Positions 1 through 10,445 of a stretch of 64,000 nucleotides of DNA are shown piece by piece. The notes below the pieces were generated by a model. The model did not search any database and was not told where the DNA came from. It saw only the letters and a program-made list of their open reading frames with translations. Position 1 is the first letter of the stretch. Each line of letters starts with the position of its first letter. This DNA is from Lineolata rhizophorae (Eukaryota > Ascomycota > Dothideomycetes > Lineolatales > Lineolataceae), in the NCBI GenBank assembly GCA_010093515.1, contig MU001705.1, forward strand, positions 1-64,000, read 5' to 3'. The translations under genes were made by a program, and so were the position numbers.

Positions 1-3000
1 TCGCTTGTGAAGTACGTTAGTATTCTATAGATTTTTGCCTACGAATAAAAACGCGTCACGATTATGCCGCTAATCAAAGCCTCGCGCATTAAGAGGCTGC
101 TTGATACGGCTATAATAAGGTACCAGCGAAAGAAAGAGGGGCTATGCGGATTTTAGAATTTAGACCCTAGCAGGACCGATACTCCCGCGTAACAGAATAG
201 TGTGTTGTTCATAATTCACGACCTTTTCACAGTTAGCTTCTTCGTCGGGTATAGTGTAGAAAAGATATAAGTCTGCTAATTTTGCTAATCTAAGAGTAAC
301 TCCAAGAGCTTGCCAGCACTAGTAATTTTCAACAACATAACATAGTAGCCCAGATCCGAAGCTTTAAAAATCGACCAATTCTATACTATCTACTCATCAG
401 TCTTGATCATTTTATAGTAATTCTAGTTCTATAGGCACTTAAGGCTCTGTAGATGTCACGAAAGCGGTAGAAGCGGTCGTAAGTCGCTGATGAAGAGCGC
501 TCAGCCGCGCTAACTAGACTGATTCGCGATGAAAGGGTGCTCAATTAACAAGACGTTGCGTGAAGAACTATCTACAAGTCGGCGTGCGTGCGAGGAAAAG
601 GTGGGCGACAGTCGCTTAGGCGGCTGTTGCCATGTCAACCAGTTACGCATACAACAGTATGGTGGGTGCGCAGTGTCACTCCGTGACACTCTCTCCGTGG
701 ACAGACTTCTTCGAGGAGAGAATTTCTTCGTGGAGAGTTCCTCTCCGTGGAGAGAAGCGCTCTGCGGAGAGATTCTTCAAGGAGAGACTCTCTCCATGGA
801 GAAACCTCTCCAAGGAGAGATAATCTTCAAGTAGAGAATATCTCTGTGGAGAGACTCTTCGAGGAGAGAAGAGCTCTGGGGAGAACCCGGCCAGCTTTAA
901 CTTACAAGCTCCTTCGACTCGTTCACATCTGCCAGTTACAGTACTCATTCAGTTGGTTTACTTCCTCCAGAAGTTTCCTTATGTATTTGTGCAATCTGGC
1001 TAGCCCCCAGCTTATGTATTGTTCTACACCTTTCAAGGCTTTGACTTGATTTGACCGCATTATTGAAGGAACACGGATTTTTTATATCGTGGAGGTGGTC
1101 CCAGTTTCGGGCCCCTTTGATGCCAAGACGGCGAACTGTTTGTGTCAAGCCTGGCTTCGCCACCATAACGACTATCCCGAGTGGTCCGAAACTGGACCCT
1201 GCAGTACAGTAGAGAAGTTACGATCAATCTGAATCTTAATCGCTTCGGTATTTTCAAGTCAAATCTACTCTTGGCATACAGTCGACTAGGCTAGTCGGTT
1301 TAGGCCCTGTTAAATCAGCAAAATCTTACTCGGCTCAACCTTAGCTTAATGATGCTCATCATCAAAATCATGGCGCCTCGGGCTGCTCATGCTCGACCCT
1401 CTTTTGGTTCCTTCTCCCGATTCTGGTCCCGATTCTGGTCCCCCAACTCCTTGCTCTTCTCATTACAATATCAGCAACTTTAAACACATCCGGTTTAGCG
1501 GTACGTATTCAATTGAACGGCAAGCACACATCAGAAAATGGAGGTGCGCGGTGCGGCTAAGGTCACCAAGCTTCAACCTCTACCCGCGCCGCGACCTCGA
1601 CCCTCTCTCTGCCCATAACTACGCCCTTCCTCCCTCTGGAAAATCTTCTGTACAACTCCTCTCCTTGCGCCATTCCCCAGGCTCTAGCTTTACCACACCC
1701 AGTGTCTCATTTCCCTCAATGCTTGAGCCTTTTTTGCCATTGGCCTCCCTTTCCTCCTTCCTGCTCTGCCTGCAAGCTCCGACGTCTCGACTCGCTTCCC
1801 ACCGGCCGATGCGGGCATTCGTGCGCACTTCCTGTCTGCGGGACGCGAGTCCCCGGTGATTTCCCTCCTCCTCCCACTCTCTCTCCCTCTCCCTGCCCCG
1901 ATGGGAGCTGCTCCGTGGCCCGCAATGCGAATCCCCCCTCCAGCCATCCAGCCCTCCAGCACCTGGACCGCTCGAGTCGACTATTGCATGCTATCGCATG
2001 CCGCCGCGCCTCATCGCTTCGTCACCCCGCCCAACCATCTTTTCCTCAGCGGCCAGGCTGCGATCCTCGAATGCCGGGATGCGCTTGCGCGGATGGGAAA
2101 CGAAGGGAGGTGGCGAGACCGCCCACCTGGATCGGTCATCCAACCGCCGCCGCGACCGGCGCATCCCCTAGTCGAGCAGCCAGTTCGCGACGCCACATCG
2201 CATGCCCCTCCCGGCGCATGCATGCTACGCACGTCGAGCCACTAGGCTGATCGGTAGGGCCTCCACCAAGGCAGCACACCTCACGAGGCGGCGCACCTCA
2301 GCTCCGCAGACCCCGTGGTCTGGCCTTTCGCTTGCACGGTCCGCACGCCGCCGGCCGCCGTTGTCTTGCGGGTGGGCGAGCTTCCGCCCAGCCCAGGTCC
2401 GGCAGCACCACCACGACCACCATGGCGGTGGCGGCGGCGAACGATGAGGACGACGGTGATGACGACAACGTGTCGTGGATATCAATGTAAGGCAGCAGTA
2501 GACACGTGACGCTCGGGGCCAAGGTAATGCCGGCCCCGGTTCAGCGTGTAGCGTACATAGATCGCAGGGTGCAGGTCGACCTACACTCTGCAACCTCACC
2601 TTATACACTCTATTTTGCCACCGTATACGCTGTAGCGCTCAACACAACGAGTGCTACCGACATTCAATGACGAGGCGCAATCATCTTCCTACGACCCGGC
2701 CTCCGGCCGCCGCCATCTCCTCGTCCGGCGGGGCCAGCTGCCTCGTTAGGTGCTCTGCAAGCGGCCCGCGCGCGCCGGCGATATTCGTCTCGCATATTTG
2801 CTCATCTATTTGCTTATCCATCCTGTCAAGTCAGCGCTGTCCCACCACCAGCGTTCTTGGCGGCACAATCTGACAGATGAAGATGCAACCATCCTCTCCG
2901 ATCGAAAACCAAGGCGAGCTCTAGCAGTTGGCGTTGGCGCAGACAGCCGATGGAAGCGCCAGCACGACGCCAGCAATGGATAGCCGATATGGAGGCGCCA

Positions 3001-3560
3001 AGCACGACGAAACTTACAGTCTGGGTGGCAAGATGGTGCACACAACGGCATGAGAAATGCGCAACAAGCCTGGGACAGCATCCTCGACCCTCCCATTCCA
3101 TGATCTGCGAACGTGCACGATCTGCGCCGGTCCTCTACACATCCGAACATCAGAATCCACCACGCGATTTAAATCACCATTGTAGACTTCTTTAAACTGG
3201 CACGCGTTCTCGAGGTGCAACCTTCCAATCCCTTGACGGACAATTATCATCCCCCAGAAGACCAAGCACAGAAAAGCCTTTTAGCTTCTTCTGGTGGTGC
3301 AGTCTTAGTACAGAAAACGATCTGCTCGACCTCATAGCCAGCCATGAGGCGAGGATGCGAGCGGCACGTCAGGCCTACTAAGACAAGGAGGACACCAAAA
3401 CAAGCAAAGCTGAAAAGGAAGAGATGCGAAGACTCGAGTGAGCAACCCACAAGCAAGAGAAGAAGCAGGAGCACAAAGCGGAAGGGTGAAGCACAGGAGC
3501 ACGAATACATTTAGCGCATGCTCTAAAAAGCATGGACTACCCCCGATCTACACTGGGCTC
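1..3560. other. Gene-poor flank, no supported gene
   Basis: The first 0.5 kb is AT-rich with frequent stops on both strands. About 1850-2500 is GC-rich with CT-rich tracts, but its open frames show low-complexity composition (Pro, Arg and Ser rich) with no family motif, so I call no gene there. It holds a GGAGAG minisatellite (690-890), a 12 bp unit repeated twice in tandem near 1416-1441, and at 1504-1540 a short stretch resembling 6474-6510. The region looks like decayed or non-coding DNA. Confidence 0.5.
690..890. repeat. Imperfect GGAGAG minisatellite
   Basis: Roughly a dozen degenerate units of 15-17 bp follow one another, each built around GTGGAGAGA or GAGGAGAGA preceded by CTCT or TTCTT. 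Because units are close to 15 bp, several frames stay open and yield periodic Gly-Glu or Pro-Arg-Arg peptides. I treat these as a by-product of the repeat, not as a gene. Confidence 0.75.
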
Positions 3561-3894
3561 CTAAGCCTGATCCTTAAGCTCGGAGACAACATCTTCGGCG
3601 CTGGGCTCAGTCGTTCCTGGCATATCGAAGGAAAGGACGACGGCTTTGCCTTGTTTCACCCTCACTTTGTACTTCCCATCGGAGCCCTTCATCGTCTCTG
3701 TCCAGCATTTACCCCCGGTTGTCGACTTCCCATCTCCGTGAGCGCGGTTCCATCGGCCCTCGGGAGACCAATAGCAGGAGAAGCCACTGGCCTCGATATC
3801 GTTGACGTAGTCTTGCAGAACACCCTAGAGACCGGACACTGTCAGGGAGACCGGGAAGACTAGAGGACGAGACACTAGTGATTTAACATACCAT
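3561..3894 (-). CDS. Small 88-residue protein, function unknown, two exons
   Basis: On the minus strand an ATG (3892-3894) is followed directly by a GTATGT donor. A 67 bp intron (3825-3891) with a CTGAC branch site ends in CTAG, and the second exon (3561-3824) runs open to TAG. The product begins MGVLQDYVNDIEASGF and continues through a Cys/Trp/Gly-rich middle (SCYWSPEGRW, GGKCWTET) and a Lys-rich strand to a Glu/Asp/Lys tail. It has two Cys, no signal peptide and no membrane span. I do not recognise the family. Support comes from good splice signals, low-bias amino-acid composition and an open frame across the splice. The unusual point is that the first coding exon is only the ATG. Confidence 0.55.
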
Positions 3895-4300
3895 TATGGT
3901 AGAGAACTTCAAGAGAATGAAGAGCGACTAGCCTGACCAGAGAGAGATGGAATTGTTCTTCTGATCAATATAAGCCGGTGCAAACGACCATTGAAGTGAT
4001 TGAGACTCACGATTTTTCACGCAGAAACCTTCAGTTGGTTCTTAGCAGACAGAGTATAGCGAGGAGTGAGCTGTGGAAAACCTGATTCTCGAGCGATGAT
4101 CGGGCTATCTATACACCAAAAGCCTTCTCTATTACAAGGACTCTCCGAAGTATCCCTGGTGTTCTATCTCACTTCGCACTGCACATGGCGCCAACCGAAA
4201 CAATTGCAGGTATCACTGAGCCTTTGTAGTTTTGGATCCGTTGGAGCAGAGGGAAGGAAATTGAAATGCTGATTGCGCGCGCGTCCAAAGTGTGATAAAG

Positions 4301-4467
4301 CAGTTTCGACCTCACAATCGCTGAGGATCACAATCCAGCGGCGCTTACGGAGTTGGTTGGATAGCATAGTAACGGCATATCACCAGAGCGTCTAGCAAAG
4401 CATCCTAAGTATGATGAACCAGTTTTAACCTCATAATAGCTAAGGTGGTGCGGCACAGCGGCGCTTA
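4301..4467. repeat. Diverged tandem duplication, about 120 bp offset
   Basis: The stretch 4301-4347 is echoed at 4420-4467: both start CAGTTT, share ACCTCA and end CAGCGGCGCTTA. Many of the differences between copies are C/T or G/A transitions. Similarity extends weakly to both sides. It lies in the non-coding interval upstream of the kinase-like gene. Confidence 0.55.
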
Positions 4468-4791
4468 TGACAGGGTAGCGTACTGTGCCGCATTCCTCTG
4501 GCTGAAGAGTTTGTCCGCACAATATTGCACACTGTGATTGCACTCATGAGATCGCATCTGAGAAAGCATCGAGCGGCGTTATGTGCTTTAGCAAGTTGCT
4601 GTTGGGTACTGATTGCATTGCACGCAGCCTTAAGGCAGGAAGTTATCTCAGCAAGAAGCAAGAAGGCATTGTTTGTAGCATCTCCAAGGACCACGTCAAT
4701 CCGGGCTCTAATCTACAAGTCCCTAAACGTGAAGAAAAGAGGGAAGGGAGATACGTGGCTGAGGACAAGTCGCCAAAAGACATCTGTTTCG

Positions 4792-4811
4792 TCACGTGAT
4801 ACATCACGTGA
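4792..4811. promoter_or_regulatory. Paired TCACGTGA E-boxes upstream of the kinase-like gene
   Basis: Two copies of the palindrome TCACGTGA (4792-4799 and 4804-4811), each followed by T, lie four bases apart, about 350 bp before the ATG at 5160. TCACGTGA is the core bound by bHLH factors of the Cbf1/Pho4/SREBP type. The interval 3895-5159 otherwise holds only the duplication above and no supported gene. Confidence 0.45.
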
Positions 4812-5159
4812 TACTCGTTTTTACATTGCTGCCTTTATCTTAGTCAGAGGACGGAGTGACGTTTCACCGAAGCTCAAGCTTGAACTTCCAGGTTCCATAC
4901 GAGACGTGGCGCCCTCATTCTTCCAAAGACGATCCAATCATTTATCAGCACTTTCCCGTTGGTTCTCAAAAGGAAACTTCAGATCGCCCTCTGTAAGCGC
5001 CAGTACTAAAAGCGGTTATTCGGCGTCAAAGCAAGTGTTGGTGCAGGCTACGTTAGTAGCTAGGATCAGAAATGTGAGTCCGCTTCGCTCTCGCGGTCTC
5101 ATTCTTTTTTTCTATCCAGATCCCACTGGAACTAAACACTGTCAACGCGAGCGACACGG

Positions 5160-6157
5160 ATGGAGCCAACAATGTCTCGGTAAGTATATTCGACACGTCC
5201 AGCAGTCATTCTCCACTAATAGCTGTTAGCTGTCCATATCTCCCGGAGAAAACTCTACCTGTTCAAATCGACGGTCAACCCTCTGAAAGCCTTGATGTAA
5301 CCATCATCAAGGCGTTTGAGCCTTTCACTCTTTCGTGCGCTCTACTCGTTCGACTCAACTGGCCTATGTTGCGAGGGGAGTATGTCCTAAAACTATTCGA
5401 TCGACGCTATGCTACACAACTCCGACGAGACAATCAAGCCAGCGCTTGGACTGCCGATATCGAAGTAGCATATCACGCCCTTGTGGAAAGCACCGACATG
5501 GCTTCCCTTTTCGCGCTCTACGCTCAAAAAGAGACCGACTACGAGTGGACCCCAAAGGCGGAGGCGGGTTGGGATTCGGCGCATCGTGAAGCCTATCTTC
5601 AATTCTGCTGCCGAAAACATTTCTCGACGGAAACCCTAGTGTACGATCAGCTCCGCGACCTTCAAGGCGAATGCATTCCCCATCTTGCAGCCCGAATCCT
5701 GCTCAAATCCCCATCAAGCTCCGGCCCAACCCATGAATATCTCGACTGCCCAGGTATCTTGTTGGAGTACGTCCAAGGCTTCAGCCTAACCGATCTCGAC
5801 AAATTTGCACCCAAAGCTGCCTGGCAACAAATATGCGACGAAGCGATTCGGATTATCAACCTGATTGGCGGGAGAGGTATCCGCAATGAAGATGTCAAGA
5901 CGAGGAGCTTTATCGTACGTCATCATCCATCGACGAATAATCAGCAGACGACCCGGCCAAACGTTGTCATGATAGACTTTGGGTCCTGCGTTCTACGGAC
6001 AAAGGATCAAGATGATCGCGATTGGAGAGAGTGGAAAGCGATGCAAGACGAAGAAGGTGCAATTGGCGTGGTCATGGAGAGGAAGCTCAATGGAGGCTTC
6101 ACCTATGTACGCACTGCGGAGTCTGAGAGATTGATGGACGAATTCATGAGCGAATAG
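5160..6157 (+). CDS. Protein-kinase-like fungal protein, 315 residues
   Basis: A 20 bp first exon (5160-5179, MEPTMSR) ends at GTAAGT. The 50 bp intron (5180-5229) has a CTAAT branch site, and exon 2 runs 5230-6157. The joined protein reads through a glycine-poor N-lobe (DVTIIKAFEPFTLSCALLV, then GEYVLKLFDRRYATQLR with the expected beta-strand Lys), a hinge (ILLEYVQGFSLTDL), a degenerate catalytic loop (RGIRNEDVKTRSFIV, where canonical enzymes have HGDL or HRD) and an intact metal-binding DFG in VVMIDFGSC. This is the pattern of the poorly characterised kinase-like proteins expanded in filamentous ascomycetes. Substrate and activity are unknown; the altered catalytic loop makes a pseudokinase possible. 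An in-frame stop upstream of 5160 supports the start. Confidence 0.75.
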
Positions 6158-6814
6158 CAAATGTTGCAAGAATACCCAACGAGTGAGAAGGTCGAAGCTG
6201 CCCTGTGGGCCACTTTCAATATATCGCCGGTATCGACGGAGGTCCTTGCTGGCTCCCCCTTCCAGATGTGATCTTTCGAGGCCCAAGGCTGAAATCACTG
6301 AGGCAGACGCGCACCAAGACGCGTCTTTGCACTGCCCACATTTCCTCGGCGGTTTGCTGAGGGCTAGGTCAGGGGTGGTAAGTCAGGGTAGAGGATTTTG
6401 GCAAGTTGGCCGCAGAAAACCGTCACGAAAGCACCTAAAAAGTGAGGCCGAATTGCCGTTTGAAAGAGATGATTGGTATTCTATCAAACGGCAAACATGC
6501 ATCAGGAAAGTGACGCTTCCAAATCGGGCATCTGCCGCATTTGACCGCCCCTCGACCTCAACCCTCTTTTTGTTCAGGGTGGGGCTCAGTCTTGCTCAGC
6601 CGGTGCATGAGGGGGTCTGATTCAGGGGCCTCGTTGCATGAGCGGGTTCTCAGATTAGAGCTTTCGTCAAGGATTCTCAGATGGAAAGGCAGACGGTAAG
6701 AAAATATTAATACGTTCGTATTGAAAAGCTATATACGTTCTGCCGCCATTTTCGGCGGCATATGGCACCCCTTTCGTAGGGCGTTGTCGTCGGTGGTGAG
6801 TCTGTATGATGCAG

Positions 6815-7047
6815 CATGTGTCGATCCAGAAGTATTGCAAGCAATCGTGCCGTGCCTGTTCCCCGCAGAAGCGAATCTTCTTGTAACCACGTTTGTCCTT
6901 GCCACCGTCCCTTTCTAGGTCTTCAAGGGTTACCTCCTCCGCATCCGCTCCCCACGTGTGGGAAAGTATCGCATAAGGAGGTTCTGTGTGCTCGCTAAAG
7001 TTGGTAATACGAGGCTCTCCATCTTCTCCATACTTTAAAAGACGCAT
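6815..7047 (-). pseudogene. Truncated HET-domain (heterokaryon incompatibility) fragment
   Basis: Translating the minus strand from 7047 gives MRLLKYGEDGEPRITNF, then PPYAILSHTWG and YFWIDTCCI. These are the hallmark first blocks of fungal HET domains (YAxLSHTWG, then WxDTxCI). After about 80 residues the similarity ends, and the downstream frame has no later HET blocks. A full HET protein usually exceeds 400 residues, so this is an N-terminal remnant. HET proteins mediate allorecognition cell death and are often amplified and lost in repeat-rich regions. Confidence 0.7.
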
Positions 7048-7670
7048 AGCTTCGTATGGATGTGTAGTAGATGTACGTAGCAAGAACGAGATACACGGAA
7101 AGCTCAACGCGGTAGCCTAATAGGAAGAAAGTACGGTACAGACCTGCATATCCTAAACATTAGCGAAAGGAAAGGAGTGAGAAACGATATAACGCACCAC
7201 ATGATCACATCGACAGTCGTAGACTACGATGATGTTCTGAGCTGAGGCAGGCGTTGTTGGCCATGTTGTTAGTTTCGCGAAGGTGTCATATCAGGCCTCA
7301 GGCGAGGTAGGCGTGGCGGAATGCACGTGCTTAATGTCAGCCGCAAGGCTGTACCGCGGCTGTGCCAAGGGTCGCTAAGTTCTAGAGATATAGAACTCCT
7401 CGAGGCTGCTAGTAGGGTGGAAGAGAGCTGACCAGCTCCTATAAAGCCTGTAGTAATACAAGGCACAGACAAAATGGTGCGTACAAGCGCGACGTACATG
7501 CATGCTTACAGACGCTTAGTCTACGGACCAGTTAGCAAACAATACTAGCAACCGCTAGACATATCTCGAAGTGGCATTTACTTTATTACGACGTGACTCT
7601 TCCTGTAACGTAATCTACAAGCGAGTAACGCACCTAAGCGAGTGAATATATGAGACGAGGTTGGGCCTAC

Positions 7671-7734
7671 AGCCCTCCCTCGTCACTGTAAATATACAAG
7701 ATAACTTAACCTCAAAACTAGAGGGAGGGAGGCT
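7671..7734. repeat. Short inverted repeat next to a pyrimidine tract
   Basis: AGCCCTCCCTC (7671-7681) is answered by GAGGGAGGGAGGCT (7721-7734) with about a 40 bp AT-rich loop, and a TTTTTCTTTTTTCC tract follows. It may be part of, or an end of, the larger palindromic element to its right. Confidence 0.5.
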
Positions 7735-7780
7735 ATTTTTCTTTTTTCCTTTTTTTCTTTTTTAATCTCCCCCTAATTAA

Positions 7781-8252
7781 TACGATTAGGAAGCGCTATC
7801 TACAAAGGGAAGGTATACGTAATCGAGGTTAGATCTATATAGGGATCCAACCTCGATCTAAGAAACCTAGATAGCAGTTTATCTATTCTTATCCATATTC
7901 TACCCAACGTGTACTTTGTGATTGACCTATTAATCCGGCCCCGGTCGCCTATTAACCGGACTCTGATCTATGATCAACTATCTAGTGAGATTTACATCTC
8001 CACCATTTAATCCGCCTGCCAGAAGGCAGACCGTAAGAGCGAATCTCACTAGATGGTTGATTTTAGATCAGGGTCCGGTCGAGGGGCGGCCAGGGCCAGA
8101 TTGATAGGTCAATTACGATGTGCACGATGGGCAGAATATGGATAAGAATGGATGAATTACTATCTAGAGTTTTGGATCGAGGTTGGATCCTTATATGGGA
8201 TCCAACCTCGATCTCGTGAGCCTTCCATTCATGGAAGGCGCCTCCTAATCGT
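7781..8252. repeat. Imperfect palindrome with arms of about 230 bp
   Basis: The left arm starts at ACGATTAGGA near 7782 and the right arm ends with its reverse complement TCCTAATCGT near 8251. Inside, matching pairs keep register toward a common centre near 8017: GGATCCAACCTCGATC on both arms, ATTCTTATCCATATTCT, ATTGACCTAT, and TCTAGTGAGA (7981-7990) against TCTCACTAGA (8044-8053). Many differences between arms are C/T or G/A. The centre is a small perfect hairpin, CTGCC-AGAA-GGCAG (8016-8029). The structure resembles a foldback or MITE-like element, or two inverted copies; no coding capacity is visible. Confidence 0.75.
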
Positions 8253-8337
8253 GTCATATATAGTTCCTAGCCAGCAGCATTGCACTGAAGTGCGATACTG
8301 TACCAGTCTTTTGGTCAAGTTGGCTAGTTGCGTTCTA

Positions 8338-8380
8338 TCATTTACTCCGCCTGCCAGAAGGCAGACCGTGACAGCGAGTG
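8338..8380. repeat. Extra copy of the palindrome centre
   Basis: A stretch of about 40 bases containing CCGCCTGCCAGAAGGCAGAC repeats the central segment of the palindrome (compare about 8003-8044) with only a few changes. It lies 90 bp outside the right arm, so the central sequence is a mobile or shared module rather than a chance palindrome. Confidence 0.65.
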
Positions 8381-8511
8381 CGGGCGATTTTATAGTCCTG
8401 CGCGCGCAATACGATTTTTACTAACTTAAGTCCGCGCGATTTCGCCTAATACCAGCCCTAAGGTACCGCGGACATACACTTAACCGATAAAGCCTTTAGA
8501 ATAACGTATCT

Positions 8512-10164
8512 TCAAATCCCTGCTGCTCGCCCTATTAACCAACCCTTGACCCAACCAAAGCTATCTACAGCACTTAAGCCCCAGCTCCTCAATGGTACGA
8601 GCGGGCCCGACTGGACCCTATAGAGTTTATGCAACTTGTCGACAACGCCTAACATAGCATTGTTGGCAAGGTAGCGCTCCGAGGTGTACGGCTCGAGAGC
8701 GAGAAGACTGCCAATGTCCTGCCCCTGTTCGACGGCACGGGCAATAGTATGGGCAAGGGCAGCAGCGTCGCCTTGACCTTGGTTGAGGCCCTGGCCGGCG
8801 AGCGGGTGGATCGTATGAGCCGCATCGCTGGGAGACGGTCAGGCACAAGCAAACGGCAAGTTTGGGGTCAACTTACCCAACGAGGGCGACACGCTCCCCG
8901 GTGTACGTATCCGCGTGCCGCATCCTTAACGGGAAGCTCGCTATGCTGCTATTCTGCACACCGACAACCCGCATCGGCACCTTGCTCTCGTCCCAGCGCG
9001 TATGCGTCTCCCTCCACGCGACCTCGTCCGCAATCTCTGCTTCCGCTGCGACGCCCTTCTCCCCGGCGACCTGATGCAAATACTCAATGTCCACAGCCTC
9101 AAGCCTGAAACCTGCATTCACCATATGCGCGAAACCGGATCCGGTCCCTAGCCCCTTGAGTATCGTGCTCCTCTTCCTCGTCGTCGACCATACTAGCGTC
9201 GCCATGTCTCCGGGAAGCGGTAACATGGCGATGGGTCCGCTCGGCAGGAACCGTTGGTATGCAACTTTATGCCCGCCACCTCCTCTCCCAAGGCCCTCCA
9301 ACTTCAGAGTGGCTACCACGCCAACAGCATCGTAGTCCCAGCCTCTGCTTTCGATACCCGCAAACGTGCGCACGGGGCTGTTAGCGCCGTCGGCGCCCAC
9401 GAGTAGGCGTGCGGCGAGGCGGCGGCCGTCGGCTAGGGTGACGACGGGCCAGGACGATAGGTCGAGCTTGGGTGTGGATGCGCCAAGAGCGATTGAAGCG
9501 ACGCGCGATGGGGAGAAGATGGCTGTGGACGGTGAGAGCGAGGTGAGTCGTGTTAGGAGGGCGGTGGTGATGTTGGGGTTTTCGACCATGGTGGCGATGG
9601 TGGACATGTGAGAAGGGTTCGAGTCGAAGGAGATCCGTGATGCGGTAACGCCGTCCCAGACTTGCATCTCCTGGTAGGGCTGGACGCGCTCGGTGTGGAT
9701 GTGGCGCCAGGCGCCGATTTCTGGATGATGAGACGGAGCGTCAGTTGTTACCCGCGTAGGTCACCGCTTGGGGTAGGGACCTTTGAGATAGCTGACCGAA
9801 GCCGGTGTCAGCGAGCTGCAGCGGTTCGAGTAGCTCTCCGGCGACGGATTGCGCATCTTGCCCTTGTCGAGGTCCAGGCCGTCAATCAGCGCCATCTTGA
9901 GGTGCGAGGTTGCCGGCGACGATCCTGCGAGGGCGTGAGTCTAGCTCGGTGCGAACATTTCCAATGCTAGCCAGACTCACGCAACCCGGTGAGCAGGCTG
10001 AGCCCGGCCGGACCTCCGCCGACGCAGACGACATCGTACAGCTCTGGCTCCGGGCCCGGGGTAGAGGCAGAGGTAGCTTCGGATGCGAAACCTCGCCGCG
10101 AGGCACCATGTCGCGGAGTCCTGTGGAAGCTGCAGGAGAGCCGCGCGGGCACACGGCGCTGCAT
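8512..10164 (-). CDS. COQ6: Ubiquinone biosynthesis monooxygenase Coq6, mitochondrial
   Basis: Four exons (9981-10164, 9781-9924, 8877-9720, 8512-8827) join in phase to 495 residues. The first 35 or so are Arg/Ser-rich, as in a mitochondrial presequence. The FAD site follows (YDVVCVGGGPAGLSL), then SYSNRCSSLTPASVSYLK, the second FAD motif LLVGADGANSPVR, and the third motif GDAAHTIHPLAGQGLNQGQGD, which is created by splicing exons 3 and 4. Coq6 is the flavin monooxygenase that hydroxylates C5 of the ubiquinone ring, with electrons from ferredoxin, at the matrix face of the inner membrane. The donor of intron 2 (GTCCCT) is weak, but phase and family sequence (LKEIGAW) require it. The gene diverges from the copper transporter across a 281 bp shared promoter. 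Confidence 0.92.
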
Positions 10165-10445
10165 GGCGGGGATTTGGACGGAGGTTCAAGGGGCTCGCGA
10201 AGCAAAGCGGCGTCCACCTAGGCCATGGCTGCAGGCTCGGATGCTTGATGAGTGGTGTGAGAGCGGAGCTCTGTCGCGCGTCATTTACTATTGGAAGACG
10301 GGCCGGGGCGGAGCGCGTCCGTGCGTCGATACCTGCGCATATCAGCTCGCCCGCGTCGCCGACCTCGACCGCCTTTATCTGGGGCATAGCTCCTCGCGCC
10401 GCTCACGCTCTCGTCGTGGCCTCTCGCGCCTCTCGCACCTTCAGC

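Larger units (their letters stand above)
6158..8511. other. Repeat-bearing interval without intact genes
   Basis: Between the kinase-like gene and COQ6 I see only a truncated HET fragment (6815-7047), a small hairpin (7671-7734), a long imperfect palindrome (7781-8252) and a third copy of its centre (8338-8380). A pyrimidine tract lies at about 7735-7765. The differences between repeat copies are mostly transitions, which fits repeat-induced point mutation (inference). Confidence 0.55.

Noticed and set aside
1389-2608. Overlapping open frames in the GC-rich patch, up to 182 codons
   Set aside because: All are low complexity, on both strands, with no signal peptide, domain or convincing splice pattern.
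4525-5229. A 234-codon frame upstream of and into the kinase-like gene
   Set aside because: It crosses the first exon and intron of the kinase-like gene in another frame and shows no recognisable domain.
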